DNA from: Toxonevra muliebris
Lineage: Eukaryota; Arthropoda; Insecta; Diptera; Pallopteridae
Direction: 5' to 3'
DNA: 64,000 nucleotides
NCBI GenBank assembly: GCA_963691655.1
Contig: OY829328.1
Location: 85,998,400 to 86,062,399, forward strand
The position numbers and the translations under genes are program-made. Below are positions 22,017-32,193 of this stretch, in pieces. Below the pieces are notes generated by a model. That model had not been told where the DNA came from, ran no database searches, and saw only the letters and a list, made by a program, of their open reading frames with translations. Within the stretch, counting starts at the first letter, position 1, and every line of letters starts with the position of its first letter.

Positions 22017-22926
22017 AGCCTCAAGAGTTAGTGCTATTTTTTCACTCTAAAAAATTATCAATTATGCTATAGAATGATAATTATAAATTTGTGGAAATTT
22101 ACTGTTTATACTGTACTTCAAACGTAATAGATTGAACTTTTTTATTATTTTACAGTAAGGCAGTGCTGTTAATTGTTTAATTTATTTTATTTTTTTGTAG
22201 CCAGTGTTCCGATTAATTTAGATTTTTAGATTGATTTTTAAAAATTCCCGACGAGAAAATCTCATATACAAGAATAGATTAAATGTGGATTGCGGAATAT
22301 ATAGACTACGTTGACTGCAAATTTTATTGCACACTAACTGTGTACAAAAGGGGCACAAATTAAAATTTAAAGTTTTTAAGTAAACGATTAGATTATCTGT
22401 AGATTCACACAAAAATTTTCTTTGTTGAAAAAATAATGCCATTTGATTTAATATTCATCCATAGGAAGTTTACCCATTTCTTAAACTTGTTTCTTTAAAG
22501 AAACGGTAATTTTGAAAATTCGTCAAAATTACATTTCAAAATTAATTCCAAAAATTGATTGAGATTTATTTTTTTTTTCGAAAAAAAAACTCAAAGCGTC
22601 ATACAGTTTTGTTTTTATTGTGACCACGAAGATAAATAAATTTTCTTTATTTCGGAGTTAATGGAAGGCTCTCCGAATTGAATTTAAAAGACCGCCAAGT
22701 AAGGAAGTTGAGCTTTGGAATTGGGAGAGAAAACACTTTCTGAGATGTGATTGGTTTCCCTCCATTAATTTGCGCTCTACAGTTGGGTCATTGATTTAAT
22801 AACGGTACCACTTATAGTGCTGGACTGCATGCGAAAGCAATGTAATTACATACCAACAACAACTCATTGACAACGACAGTGTAACGGGAAAAATATCATC
22901 GTGCTTACACGTTTCGAGTTTTTTGT
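22017..22926. other. Spacer upstream of copy A
   Basis: No gene supported. The stretch at about 22096-22160 resembles 28117-28180, which precedes the broken copy D, and may be a remnant of another duplicated flank. Confidence 0.35.
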
Positions 22927-23128
22927 TTTGAAAAAAAAAAAAAATAATAATAAAACTCAAACATTAATTTTTATTCCTGCACAGGAAAATAAAACTCAAA
23001 AATTAATTTTTATTCTTAAGAAAAAAAAAATAAAAATCGAAAAATAATTTTTTTAGTTAAGCAAAAACATAAAAATCTAAAAATGATTTTTATAATAGAT
23101 CAAAAAAATTAAAATCTATAAATTATAA
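22927..23128. repeat. Degenerate A/T tandem repeat, ~50 bp units
   Basis: About four imperfect units of the form a-tract, taaaactcaaaaattaat, ttttattc, with different short linkers between units. The repeat is AT-rich with no coding content. Confidence 0.5.
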
Positions 23129-23812
23129 AGCAAGCAACGAGTCTAACTTTGGTGTACTCAACTATGTTCTCCAACATTTGGAACAAAGAATTTTTTTCAT
23201 TAAATTTTTTAAAATAATCATTATTTTCGATTTCTGATATTTTTACTGCCATTTTGTAAGTGCAACCATGAAGTTGATGGAACAGTAGAAAGAGAGAGTT
23301 TTATTGAAATTAGTCCCGGAAATGAGTAGATGCACGGACTAACTAAAGGTTCAGCCAATCTTAATAAATACGAGGCATTTTTTTGTGTTTTTTTATTATT
23401 TTTTGAGCGATCAATTAGTAAGACCATATAGTGTTACACCTGTTTTCCTAGCATGCACCGAAATAAACGAAATTAAGTTGAAAAGAATAAAGAGAGAAAT
23501 AGCTCAAATACATTTTTTTGTTGTAGTTTGTATTCAATTTGTCGCTGACGTCATACTTTACATTTTCACTAATTATCGTTTTCACTTTAGCTTGTCGATT
23601 TTATAGTCTTCTCGTGTATCATCAACAAAGTTTCGAGTAGTAGAAAATCAACGAAATTACAGTTTTTTTTTTTGTGGCAAATAAAAAATGATTGCCAAAT
23701 TATTTAGTTATTAAAATTATTATTTTTAGATTAGTTACAATAGTAATAAAATTGAAAAGGCTTAAAGTATGTACAATATCAATACAAAGGTGTAATTTTT
23801 AAACAAAATTAA

Positions 23813-24079
23813 GGTGTTATATCACAAGCAAAAAAATAGAGTTTAAAAGTATAAAAAAAAATATTTTTCATTCTGTTTTAGAATACAATAAGTTGTAAAA
23901 ATTTTGAAAATTTGTTTCCACTTTATATTTTAGATAAATTATGTATCGTCGCCTAAGAATTGATTTGGCGTATAGGTATACGAAAACGTACACATATACG
24001 CCAAATCAATTCTCAGACGACGATATGTTTAAGGCCAATAAAAAAAATCTAAAAAAAATTTGCCGAGTGATATAACCCC
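23813..24079. mobile_element. TTAA-flanked MITE with internal hairpin
   Basis: 267 bp with 13 bp inverted ends (23813-23825 ggtgttatatcac; 24067-24079) differing at one base and flanked by TTAA on both sides (23809-23812, 24080-24083). TTAA duplication is the hallmark of piggyBac-type transposition. Inside, 23944-24025 forms an arm-and-loop hairpin of about 31 bp arms with two mismatches. It is non-coding, so it would depend on a transposase elsewhere. Confidence 0.65.
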
Positions 24080-24601
24080 TTAAGCACGATTGCAATTGAA
24101 CTTATGAACATTTGCAACAATTTTGCACATATTATTAATTTTAGTGTTAGTGAATGTAGTGTTAAGTTAAATTTATTTACGTACTATATTTAATTAATGG
24201 TTAAATCTAATTTATGTATATTAGTCTGTAAGCCAATTTCATTAGACTAATAAGTAAATGAATAAAAAAATCGAAAAAAATAAAATGAAAAACATGAAAA
24301 GTTATATTTATATATATAGCTATAATTACACTGTGCGATAGATTTTTTTGACATGAGTTTTAACTTTGGATTCTGCATTCACAGTTTTCTAGAATTTTTA
24401 GTTATGGAATTATTATTTTTTTTTTAAACTTTCTTTCTGAGACGAAGCTTAAAAAGAAAAAATTACACTACTTTTCAAACTAAAAAAAATTGTCTGGCTT
24501 ATAGTATTTGTCAATCATTTCTTATATAAAGTTTGGTGCTGAATCCGAAAATGAGTTAAAAAAATAAATAAATTAAGTAGAATAGTTTTCAAGATTTTGC
24601 T

Positions 24602-25046
24602 AAATTTCTATATTTTTCATTCTGAAAATATCAATATCTTCGGTTCTTATTAATATATTTTAAAAGCCTTATATTAAATGAAAGATAAGAGAATTTGCTA
24701 TCAACTCTTTATACAATACTTTCTAATCGGCTTGTTGGTTTACGTACTATTTTTTATTTATCGATGATTTTGAATCACTTTTTGCAAAATTTTGGAAAAA
24801 ATTTGCTTGGAAAATATAGAACTTTTTTTCTGAAATTTTTGCCAAAAATTGCGCAAAATCATTTATAAATAAATTGTGTCTAAACTGAAAACCTGATTGG
24901 AAAGTATTGTATAAAGAGTTAATAGGAAATTTAATTAACTTTCATATGATATAAAATTTTTAAAAATCATTTAACAAAATGCGGAGATATTGGCAATTAA
25001 GTAAACACACTTTATTTCAGAATGAAAAATATGGAAATTTTTTAAA
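24602..25046. mobile_element. Long inverted-repeat (foldback/MITE) element
   Basis: Two degenerate inverted arms of about 140-160 bp (24602-24738 and 24886-25046) share blocks such as tatttttcattctgaaa and actctttatacaatacttt on opposite strands. The centre is AT-rich. No open reading frame is present, consistent with an old non-autonomous element. Confidence 0.55.
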
Positions 25047-25113
25047 ACCTATTACCTATTAATCTACCTTATTTTTTGAATTAATTTTCAGGTTCAGCGC
25101 TCCATTTGACATA

Positions 25114-25283
25114 GTGGCTGTTCACACGGGCGCAAGCATGAACGTCTGTCGGAAAGAAAAAGCTACTAGAAAAAATAGGTAGTAAGAAAGAAGTAGAAAC
25201 TCGCCTGTCTTTTTTAACTGCCTATTTTTGCTACCTCCCTCTTTCAGACAAGCGCTCATGCTTGCGCTCGAGTGAACAGTCAC
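25114..25283. mobile_element. Small MITE with 43 bp inverted ends
   Basis: Arms 25114-25156 and 25241-25283 match at about 36 of 43 positions around the core gcgcaagcatga, separated by about 84 bp. ATA abuts both ends and could be a short target duplication. Its GC-rich arms contrast with the AT-rich flanks. It is non-coding and lies in the downstream flank of copy B. Confidence 0.6.
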
Positions 25284-25542
25284 ATAAGAAATGACTGAGA
25301 AATACCAGGCCAGGCTATTTTTTTTAAATATGCACGCTAGTGTATTTTTTCCATTTTTGCTCAATTTATGAATTTTCAAAAAATGATCAACTGTAAACTA
25401 ACTTTTGTAAAGAAAAAAGAAGTTGATTCTTTTCCCCACCAGATGGTGGGTTAAAATTGGCTAAAAAAAATTAGTAACAAAAAAAAAGAAAAAAAATAGA
25501 AAATGGGTCATGTGGGGGCGTGGGATTTGCTATTTTTATTGG

Positions 25543-27069
25543 CTATTCCATAAAATGGTGGGGACCATAACGATTTAGCATACGCTCAAAAGTGAGAGGC
25601 TTCTGTAAAAAAAAAAACAATTAAAATTAATACAAAAAAAAAGGGTCTTATGACATACTTTAAATGCTATATCACAAAATAAAAGTGTAGATCGGGAGTC
25701 CTCATCCACATAGGCAACAACGTACTCTTTGGGATGAACTGCCACTTGGTGAATCTAGAAATCAAATATATTTTTTTTAGTGATTTTTGTAAAGATTTGT
25801 CATTTTCTTTGGATTTTAACTTTTCACTTACACTAGGACAAAAGTCAAAATTAACTAGCGCCTCTGTCTTTTTATCCCAGAAATGAATATCATTATATTT
25901 GGAATTGAATCCGCCATGCGTTGTTACAACGTATTCCGAGCATAAGCCCATGAAATTTGCAGAATTCCTAAATGGAATGTATGGGGAATTTACAACATAA
26001 TCTTAACTGAGATCGAATTCATACTTACCAACCATGCCCTCTATACCGATAAAGATATTTTCCAGGAATGCTACTACGTTCATTTTGATAAACATCCGCA
26101 ATTCGGTGGCTGTAGCTAATTAAAATTTCATTTCCTAAATAGTTATATTCACAAGTATTTGCCCAAAAATTTTCCTATAGTTATTAAATAGAAAATTAAT
26201 ACATTAATAATAATATCCACCTGGATATAATTTTAAACTACTAGCAGTTGAATAGTTGGTTGAGTGAAGTAATGACTTACACAGGTTACATTGTTCGGAC
26301 CCAATTTACGCTTAGCTCTCCGCATGTTGCGTTTATCAAAGATATATGCATAATTATTTTCTCCACATACGCTTATTTCAGGTCGAAGGGGATGATGTGC
26401 CACATGCAACATACTGATCTTATGCAGTGAATTTTTATTGATAAAGTGAGTGCCAGATTCACGTATATCTTTTAGATATATATTTTTTTTCCAACCCACA
26501 CTGATAATCTCATTCTCTGTTTGCGGATTAACTACTAAATGTCCTATTAATTTGTGTTTATATTCTTGTTGCAATATTACGCCGCCCATGGGCAATATAT
26601 TGGCATGCAATATCTTATCATCTGAAGTCTTTACTACCATATCCGAGTAACCAGAGTATTTCAAAAAATATGCATCCGATACATTTTTGCCCGTTAGATT
26701 TATTTCAAAATTCCATTTTAAATTTGGCCAACACTGTAATATAAGGGCGTCTTCTATCGCAGAGCTGCCACAGAGAAGATCACCTTTCCGATTGAAATGC
26801 AGAGTTTGCATTTTATGTAAAAATCCAAAACCTAGACAACGTATGCTTTCAACTAAGTTTTGCGCGAATACAGTGTATGTAGTTTTAAGGCCATTTTCAT
26901 GATTAATAATTTCATTCACAGAAAACACATATGGAGATTTCGGTTTATTAAATGATGCTTGCAATTCTGCGATATATTGTTTGGAATCTTGAATTTCTGA
27001 AAATGATTCGTCATCAATAAACTTTGGATCTTCGCTGAACTCGTCGTCAGTTAAATCCTCATCGGACAT
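25543..27069 (-). CDS. DCAF8-like WD40 protein, copy B
   Basis: Five exons on minus: 27069..26281, 26174..26029, 25967..25832, 25754..25659, 25602..25543. Introns of 106, 61, 77 and 56 nt with the same phases (0,2,0,0) as copies A and C; 408 residues. A short acidic N-terminus (MSDEDLTDDEF...) replaces the long one of copy A. WD40-type blocks: LHFNRKGDLLCGSS, HVAHHPLRPEISVCGE, SEYVVTTHGG, FWDKKTEALVNFDF. DxR boxes at D201-R203 and D245-R247 keep the same spacing. The C-terminus after the KPLTFERMLNRYG motif is shorter than in copy A. A candidate DDB1-binding substrate receptor. Alternatively it may be a diverged copy that no longer binds, but both motifs and all splice sites are intact. Confidence 0.85.
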
Positions 27070-27120
27070 TGCGGCGTGTGGCTTTTTGATGGTTTGCGAG
27101 ACTTAGACATTACCGAATTG

Positions 27121-28282
27121 TGCACTAAGAATTTGTGTTACTTTTCTTATTATGTATAGGCCTTCATAAGTAATAACACTGTGCGACAAAATTTAACTTG
27201 TTTTCTTTTCCATGATTTTTGACTTTCTGAAATGTTTTAGTTAGGACTAAGAATTTTATTTTGATATCAAATTTTTGTACTGCGGTGCAGTTGTTTTTTG
27301 AAAATATTGAAAGTAAGAATAAAGTAAATTGCCACCATGTATTTTTGTCTCTTGTTCGGAACCAATGTTGAACTGTAGATCCAACTACCGCCTCGGTGGT
27401 CTAGTGAAACTGCGGGTTCGTTTCTCGGCTTGGGTACTATCTATTTCTTATCTATCTGTCTTCCTTTTTTCTTTTCATAATTTGGGGCTTTGGTACAAAA
27501 TATCTCAATGGATACAGCGCCAGACTTTCGGATCGTCCCATTTTCAATTCAATTCAATCTCTCCTTTTTCCTTAGTAAATTTAACTGCAGCAAATCGGTG
27601 GTCACAAGGCATAACAACACAACTCGAGTTTTGTCGAATTCGAGTTATTATTATAATTGAGATCATCATAACTGATTTCATATTGTGTCAAAATTTTATG
27701 AATATCGGTTCAGTGGTTTACAAGATATTAAAGGAAAAATAGCACAACTCAAATTGATTTCTATTAGCATTTCAATCTTTGAAGTGCTCTCCTGTAAAAT
27801 TTAAAAAACTGACTTACGCTATTATGCCTTGTGACCACAGAAATTTAACCGCTTCTGATGTATTATGTTGTGATTGAGAAATTCAAGCTTAAGTTTAAAT
27901 TTTCAAAGATCTGATTAAAATTTTTATTTTTGATTAATTTTTAGTATTTGTAAACTCCGTTCTAGGAATAAAATATCAAATCGAATCCTTAACTTTAGTA
28001 ACGTTGAAAAACTGGGAATGCAGCATTTACCATTAGCACTTCCTCTTTCACAACCTAAAACTGTGTCGCACAGTGTAAACAATTGTGCTGTAGAATAGCA
28101 ATTTGAAATCGACATATATTTACCGTTCATACTGTATTCCCAATGTAATAGATTGAAATTCCTTATAATTTTTTATAAAATAACTCATAACCGGATGGTT
28201 TTTTATCAAGTTGGAGCTGAAGTCCCGCTTGAAGAAACGTAGTATTTATTCTTGGTGGAACATAAGGTCTTCATATACAAGC
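27121..28282. other. Spacer with tRNA-like fragments
   Basis: No gene supported. At 27391-27425 a tRNA-like string (cctcggtggtctagtg, then gcgggttcg) carries A-box and B-box resemblance, but the two boxes are far too close. A second tRNA-like string lies at about 27500-27540. These may be remnants of a tRNA-derived SINE. Confidence 0.3.
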
Positions 28283-28466
28283 ATGAATAAAAGTTATGAG
28301 GATGTAAGTGATGAGGATCTAACTAATGAAAACTCAAGGGAACATAAAGTTTCAACTGAAGAGGATTTAATAGATAAGGAATTGAGTGATGATTGAGGAC
28401 AAAACTCTAGCAGTTACTCCTGCAGCAGTTACTACTGAAAAATCTAAAAAAAACTTCGACCAATAA
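28283..28466 (+). pseudogene. DCAF8-like N-terminal fragment, copy D (broken)
   Basis: An ATG at 28283 opens an acidic Ser/Asp/Glu-rich frame with DVSDEDLTNEN and EEDLIDKELSDD that mirrors the N-termini of copies B and C. It stops at 28394-28396. In the next frame the reading continues (IEDKTLAVTPAAVTTEKS) to a stop at 28464-28466. The sequence then gives way to a degenerate satellite with no propeller exons. This is a duplicated copy cut off after its N-terminal region. Confidence 0.5.
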
Positions 28467-28940
28467 TAAGATTGAAAGTCATATCAAACTCTAACTAAAA
28501 ATCAAACACAAACTCTGATCAAAAACCTTACCAAATTCTGACCAAAAATAAGACTAAAATTAAGATCACATTCAGACCAAAAGTCAGACCAGACTGAAAC
28601 AAAAAATCTAAATTAATACTCAAAATTATTACCAAAAATCGGATTAAAACAGATTAAAAATTGAGATCAAAACTCAGACCGAAAGGATACCAATATTTAA
28701 AGTAAAAGCCAAACCAAAATTTAGACAGAAATTCAGACCCAAATTCAGAGCAGAAATCAGACCGAACTTAGAACAAAAAAGGAAAAAAAACTGGCTTAAG
28801 TTCAGATTAAAATTATGACCAAAACTTGAACCAAATTTCAAACGAAAGTTTGGATCAAAATTAAGACCAAATACCAAATCAAAAATCAGGGCAAACGCCA
28901 GACTTGAACTCTGACCAAAAATTTAGACAAAATTTCGCCT
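28467..28940. repeat. Degenerate 12 bp minisatellite
   Basis: About 470 bp of imperfect repeats around the unit gaccaaaattca, with many substitutions and small indels. The minus strand reads as a pseudo-periodic Phe/Leu/Asn/Gly pattern, which is a by-product of the repeat. It abuts broken copy D. Confidence 0.65.
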
Positions 28941-29761
28941 TAACAAAACCAACATATCTTAGTTGTTGCGTCGGAAACCATAAAATGTAAAAATCAGCCT
29001 TACAACAAGACAATAATAACGTATCTTTGTTGTTGCGGCTATAATGGCGGCATGCAGAGAATGTCAAAATGGAGAAAAATGTAAGCAAACAATCAAAAGT
29101 AATCAATGATTTTGACATCCTATGATATTGTCCACGAAGAAAGAAGAAAAATGAGTTACTGGTAACCACGGTTGCCACTTTGGTACAATTCTACCAAAAC
29201 TGGTACATTTTCTTTGCAAAAGAATGAAAGAGAAGAAAAAAGAGTGTTGTGTTGTGGTTTAAATCCGCATTAAGCTGTCGGTAATACACGAATTTAAGCT
29301 GGTTTCATAACCTCTGGTGAAATGGTCGAATGGTCAAATTTTTCAGCGGCAATGAACCCAAGTTCTTTCAGCTTAGTTAAAAGATCAGTGATTCATGTTT
29401 TTTTGCAAAAACAATATATATGTTTTAGTAAATATTTGACACCAGAAGTAAAAAATGAGAGTGTACTTAAAAGAGAATATGTTCTCTTCAAAGAAGTACG
29501 GTTGGTAACTCTACAAATATGAAGACTCCAAAAAACACAATTCATCATTTATGTAGTACAAACTACTACTGTGAATATTCAGGCTATTGCAATTGTTAAC
29601 TGTTTAATTTTGTTATTGAAAATAAGAAACAGTATTTTACGAAATGTCTCAGTTCTAAATAGCAGCAAACTAAAATCAATTTAAGAAATATACTTTTATA
29701 TGGAAAAATAGATATATTGTAGAAATTTCTTCAAATTAAACAAGATACACGCAATATAGCT
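28941..29761. other. Spacer upstream of copy C
   Basis: No gene supported. A string acatatcttagttgttgcg (28951) recurs in similar form at about 29018, a local duplication of roughly 68 bp. The promoter of copy C should lie here; no strong core element is seen. Confidence 0.35.
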
Positions 29762-31687
29762 ATGGATAACAGTGATGCTATGTTGAGCGATGAAGAACTG
29801 GCAGATTATGAAGTGTTAACCTATGAGAAACTTATATGCCATGAAGAGATTATGGATGAGGAGTGGACCGATGAAGAACTGACAAATACTGAGGAGTTGA
29901 TCGATGAAGAAGTGACAGACGATGAGGAGTCGAGCGATGAGGAGTCGAGCGATGAGGAGTTGACTGAGGAGCAACTGTATAGAGGGTCCCAGGAGTTGAG
30001 AAATGTCGAAGGTCTTATAGATGGCGAACGATTCTTACCAACTCCAATATTAGATACAGCTCCAATCCCTTCTACAGCTCAATATGCGGTTTACCCCCAA
30101 AGCTATATCGATGAATTGAAAGAGTTATTTAATCGACCAAAATCTCCATATTTATTTTCCATTAATGACATCATTAAGCGTGAACATGGTTTAGTAAAGA
30201 ACATTAAATTTTCAGCACGGCAACGTGTTGAAAATATTCGTTTTCCGGGTTTGAAACTTCTATATAATTTTGAATATTTACATTTTAATCGGAAAGGCAA
30301 TTTGCTGTACGGCCTTTCAGAGAAACCTAATGAAATAATACTTCAAGGATGGCCAAATTTAACCATGAATTTGAAGATAACCTTAACCGGAGTATTAATA
30401 GGAGCTGTACAGTTTTTGAAATACTCCGACTATACGGATATGGCAGTGATCACAGATAAAGAGCTATTACTTATCAAATTGCTGCCAACTGGAGTTGCTA
30501 AACGAATGCATTCGTATGATAATTTTAATAAAGTGTTGCATATAATAGTTAATCCACAAACAGAAAATGAGATAATTACTGTTGGTAGTAATGAAGAGAT
30601 ACATCTTATAGATACACGTGATTATAGGTGTCACAATATCAATAAAAATTCAAAAGATAAGATGAGCATGTGGTATGTGGCGCATCATCCCTCTCAACCC
30701 GAAATCAGCGTATGCGGAGATAGCAATTATACAGATGTCTATGATAAACGCAATATGCAGAGAGCTGTACACAAACTGGGCCCAGGCAATGTGTCCTTCG
30801 TAAGTTGAGCTTCATTCAACTGCAAACATTTAAAAGCGAACGATCAAAAACATTGGGCAGCTTGAGTTAATCGGAGGAAGTTGTTGATAGTGTAAAGTAT
30901 GACGTCAGCATGTGAATACTACTCTACTTTATCTCTCGCTATCTCGCTCCGTTTCGCTTTATGCTCTCACGTGATTTACACATAAAAGCTACCTTTAAGT
31001 GGCTGCATCACTAACATTTAACTTTGTTTCACTGCTTCTAGCTTGATTTTACTGCGCTTACTTGTAACTATAACTACTCGGGAACAGAGATTTTGATTAA
31101 CTACACCCATCGAATTGCTGATGTTTATGCAAATCAAGCTAGCGATACTCCTGGGAAATATCTTCATCGTTTTCGAGGACATGATTGGTAAGTTCAATAA
31201 AATTCATATCAGTGTTTGCGAACTATTTACGTATAAGTTGTTAAATTTACAGGCTTTCTTCAAGTTTCATGGGCTCACATTCCCAATATGTTGTAACAAC
31301 ACATGGCGGATATAACAGTTTAAAGTATAATAATATGTATATTTGGGAGAAAAAGACTGAAGCGCTATTAAACTTTGATTTTCTTTGCGATAGAGTGAGT
31401 AAAAACGTGAAACTAATGCCACAAGTTGATAAGAATTAATAATGATTTTCTTTTTAGATCGATAGAATCGCAGTTCATCCCAAACATTGCATAGTTGCGT
31501 ATAGAAGTAGATGTGCTGGTACTTTTATAATTCCAGTAATGTGGGATAACGACCGCTATGTATGTAAATATGCCGTAATTAGAAGTATGTGAATTTGTTA
31601 CTAATTGTCTTTTTTTTTTGTTATTTATAGGAATCTCTCACTTTCGAGAGAATACTAAAGCGATACAATAACTTAATTATCCAGTAA
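29762..31687 (+). CDS. DCAF8-like WD40 protein, copy C
   Basis: Five exons: 29762..30799, 31042..31187, 31253..31394, 31458..31559, 31631..31687; introns 242, 65, 63 and 71 nt, phases 0,2,0,0; 494 residues. A long acidic N-terminus (1-85) contains repeated (S/T)DEE units. Propeller blocks: LHFNRKGNLLYGLS, VNPQTENEIITVGS, YVAHHPSQPEISVCGD, SQYVVTTHGG and IWEKKTEALLNFDF. DxR boxes D284-R286 and D328-R330 keep the 44-residue spacing. The C-terminal motif is ESLTFERILKRY. It lies opposite in orientation to copies A and B. Intron 1 is three times longer than in A. A CUL4-DDB1 receptor role is inferred from the family, not shown. Confidence 0.85.
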
Positions 31688-31930
31688 AAAGAAACGCTGA
31701 AAGATCCGTCAAAAAAGCGCTTACGATTTCAGTAATTGTAATTGTTTTAAGATCTGTTGACATACAAAACAATATTATGCATATTTACTACTAACACCCA
31801 TTTCAACAGAAAGAAAGCTCCAATTCGATTTTTAAATTTATTTTAAAATATTCCATTTATTCGTACAAATTGAAAAATGTGCTCAAATTCAGTTTCAGTT
31901 TATTCCAAATTGATTTCAAATTATTCCAAA

Positions 31931-32193
31931 TGAGTCATTCCATATGAAATCGTCCGAAAAATAAAGATGTCGTTGCTGCTCTATCTTAGATCCTGCTTAA
32001 ACTTTGTGAGAATCTTCTTTAGGGTTCCAAAGAAGGAAATCCGACGTCATAAAGTTTTCTCATGCTCCACTTCGCGACAGCGCGAATTAAAAGATTTGAA
32101 AAGTGTAATTTTAATGCTTTCTTTTTTTATCCAAGCGCAAGATCCGAGGTGACCTGGCTTTGCCGATTAGACGTTTTTATATGGAATGACTCA
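31931..32193. mobile_element. MITE with 24 bp inverted ends
   Basis: 263 bp bounded by 24 bp inverted repeats (31931-31954 and 32170-32193), beginning TGAGTCATTCCATAT and differing at two or three bases. No intact open frame is present. The target duplication is unclear. It lies 244 bp after copy C. Confidence 0.65.

Noticed and set aside
27391..27425. tRNA gene
   Set aside because: The A-box-like and B-box-like strings are only about 8 nt apart, and no cloverleaf with an anticodon arm can form.
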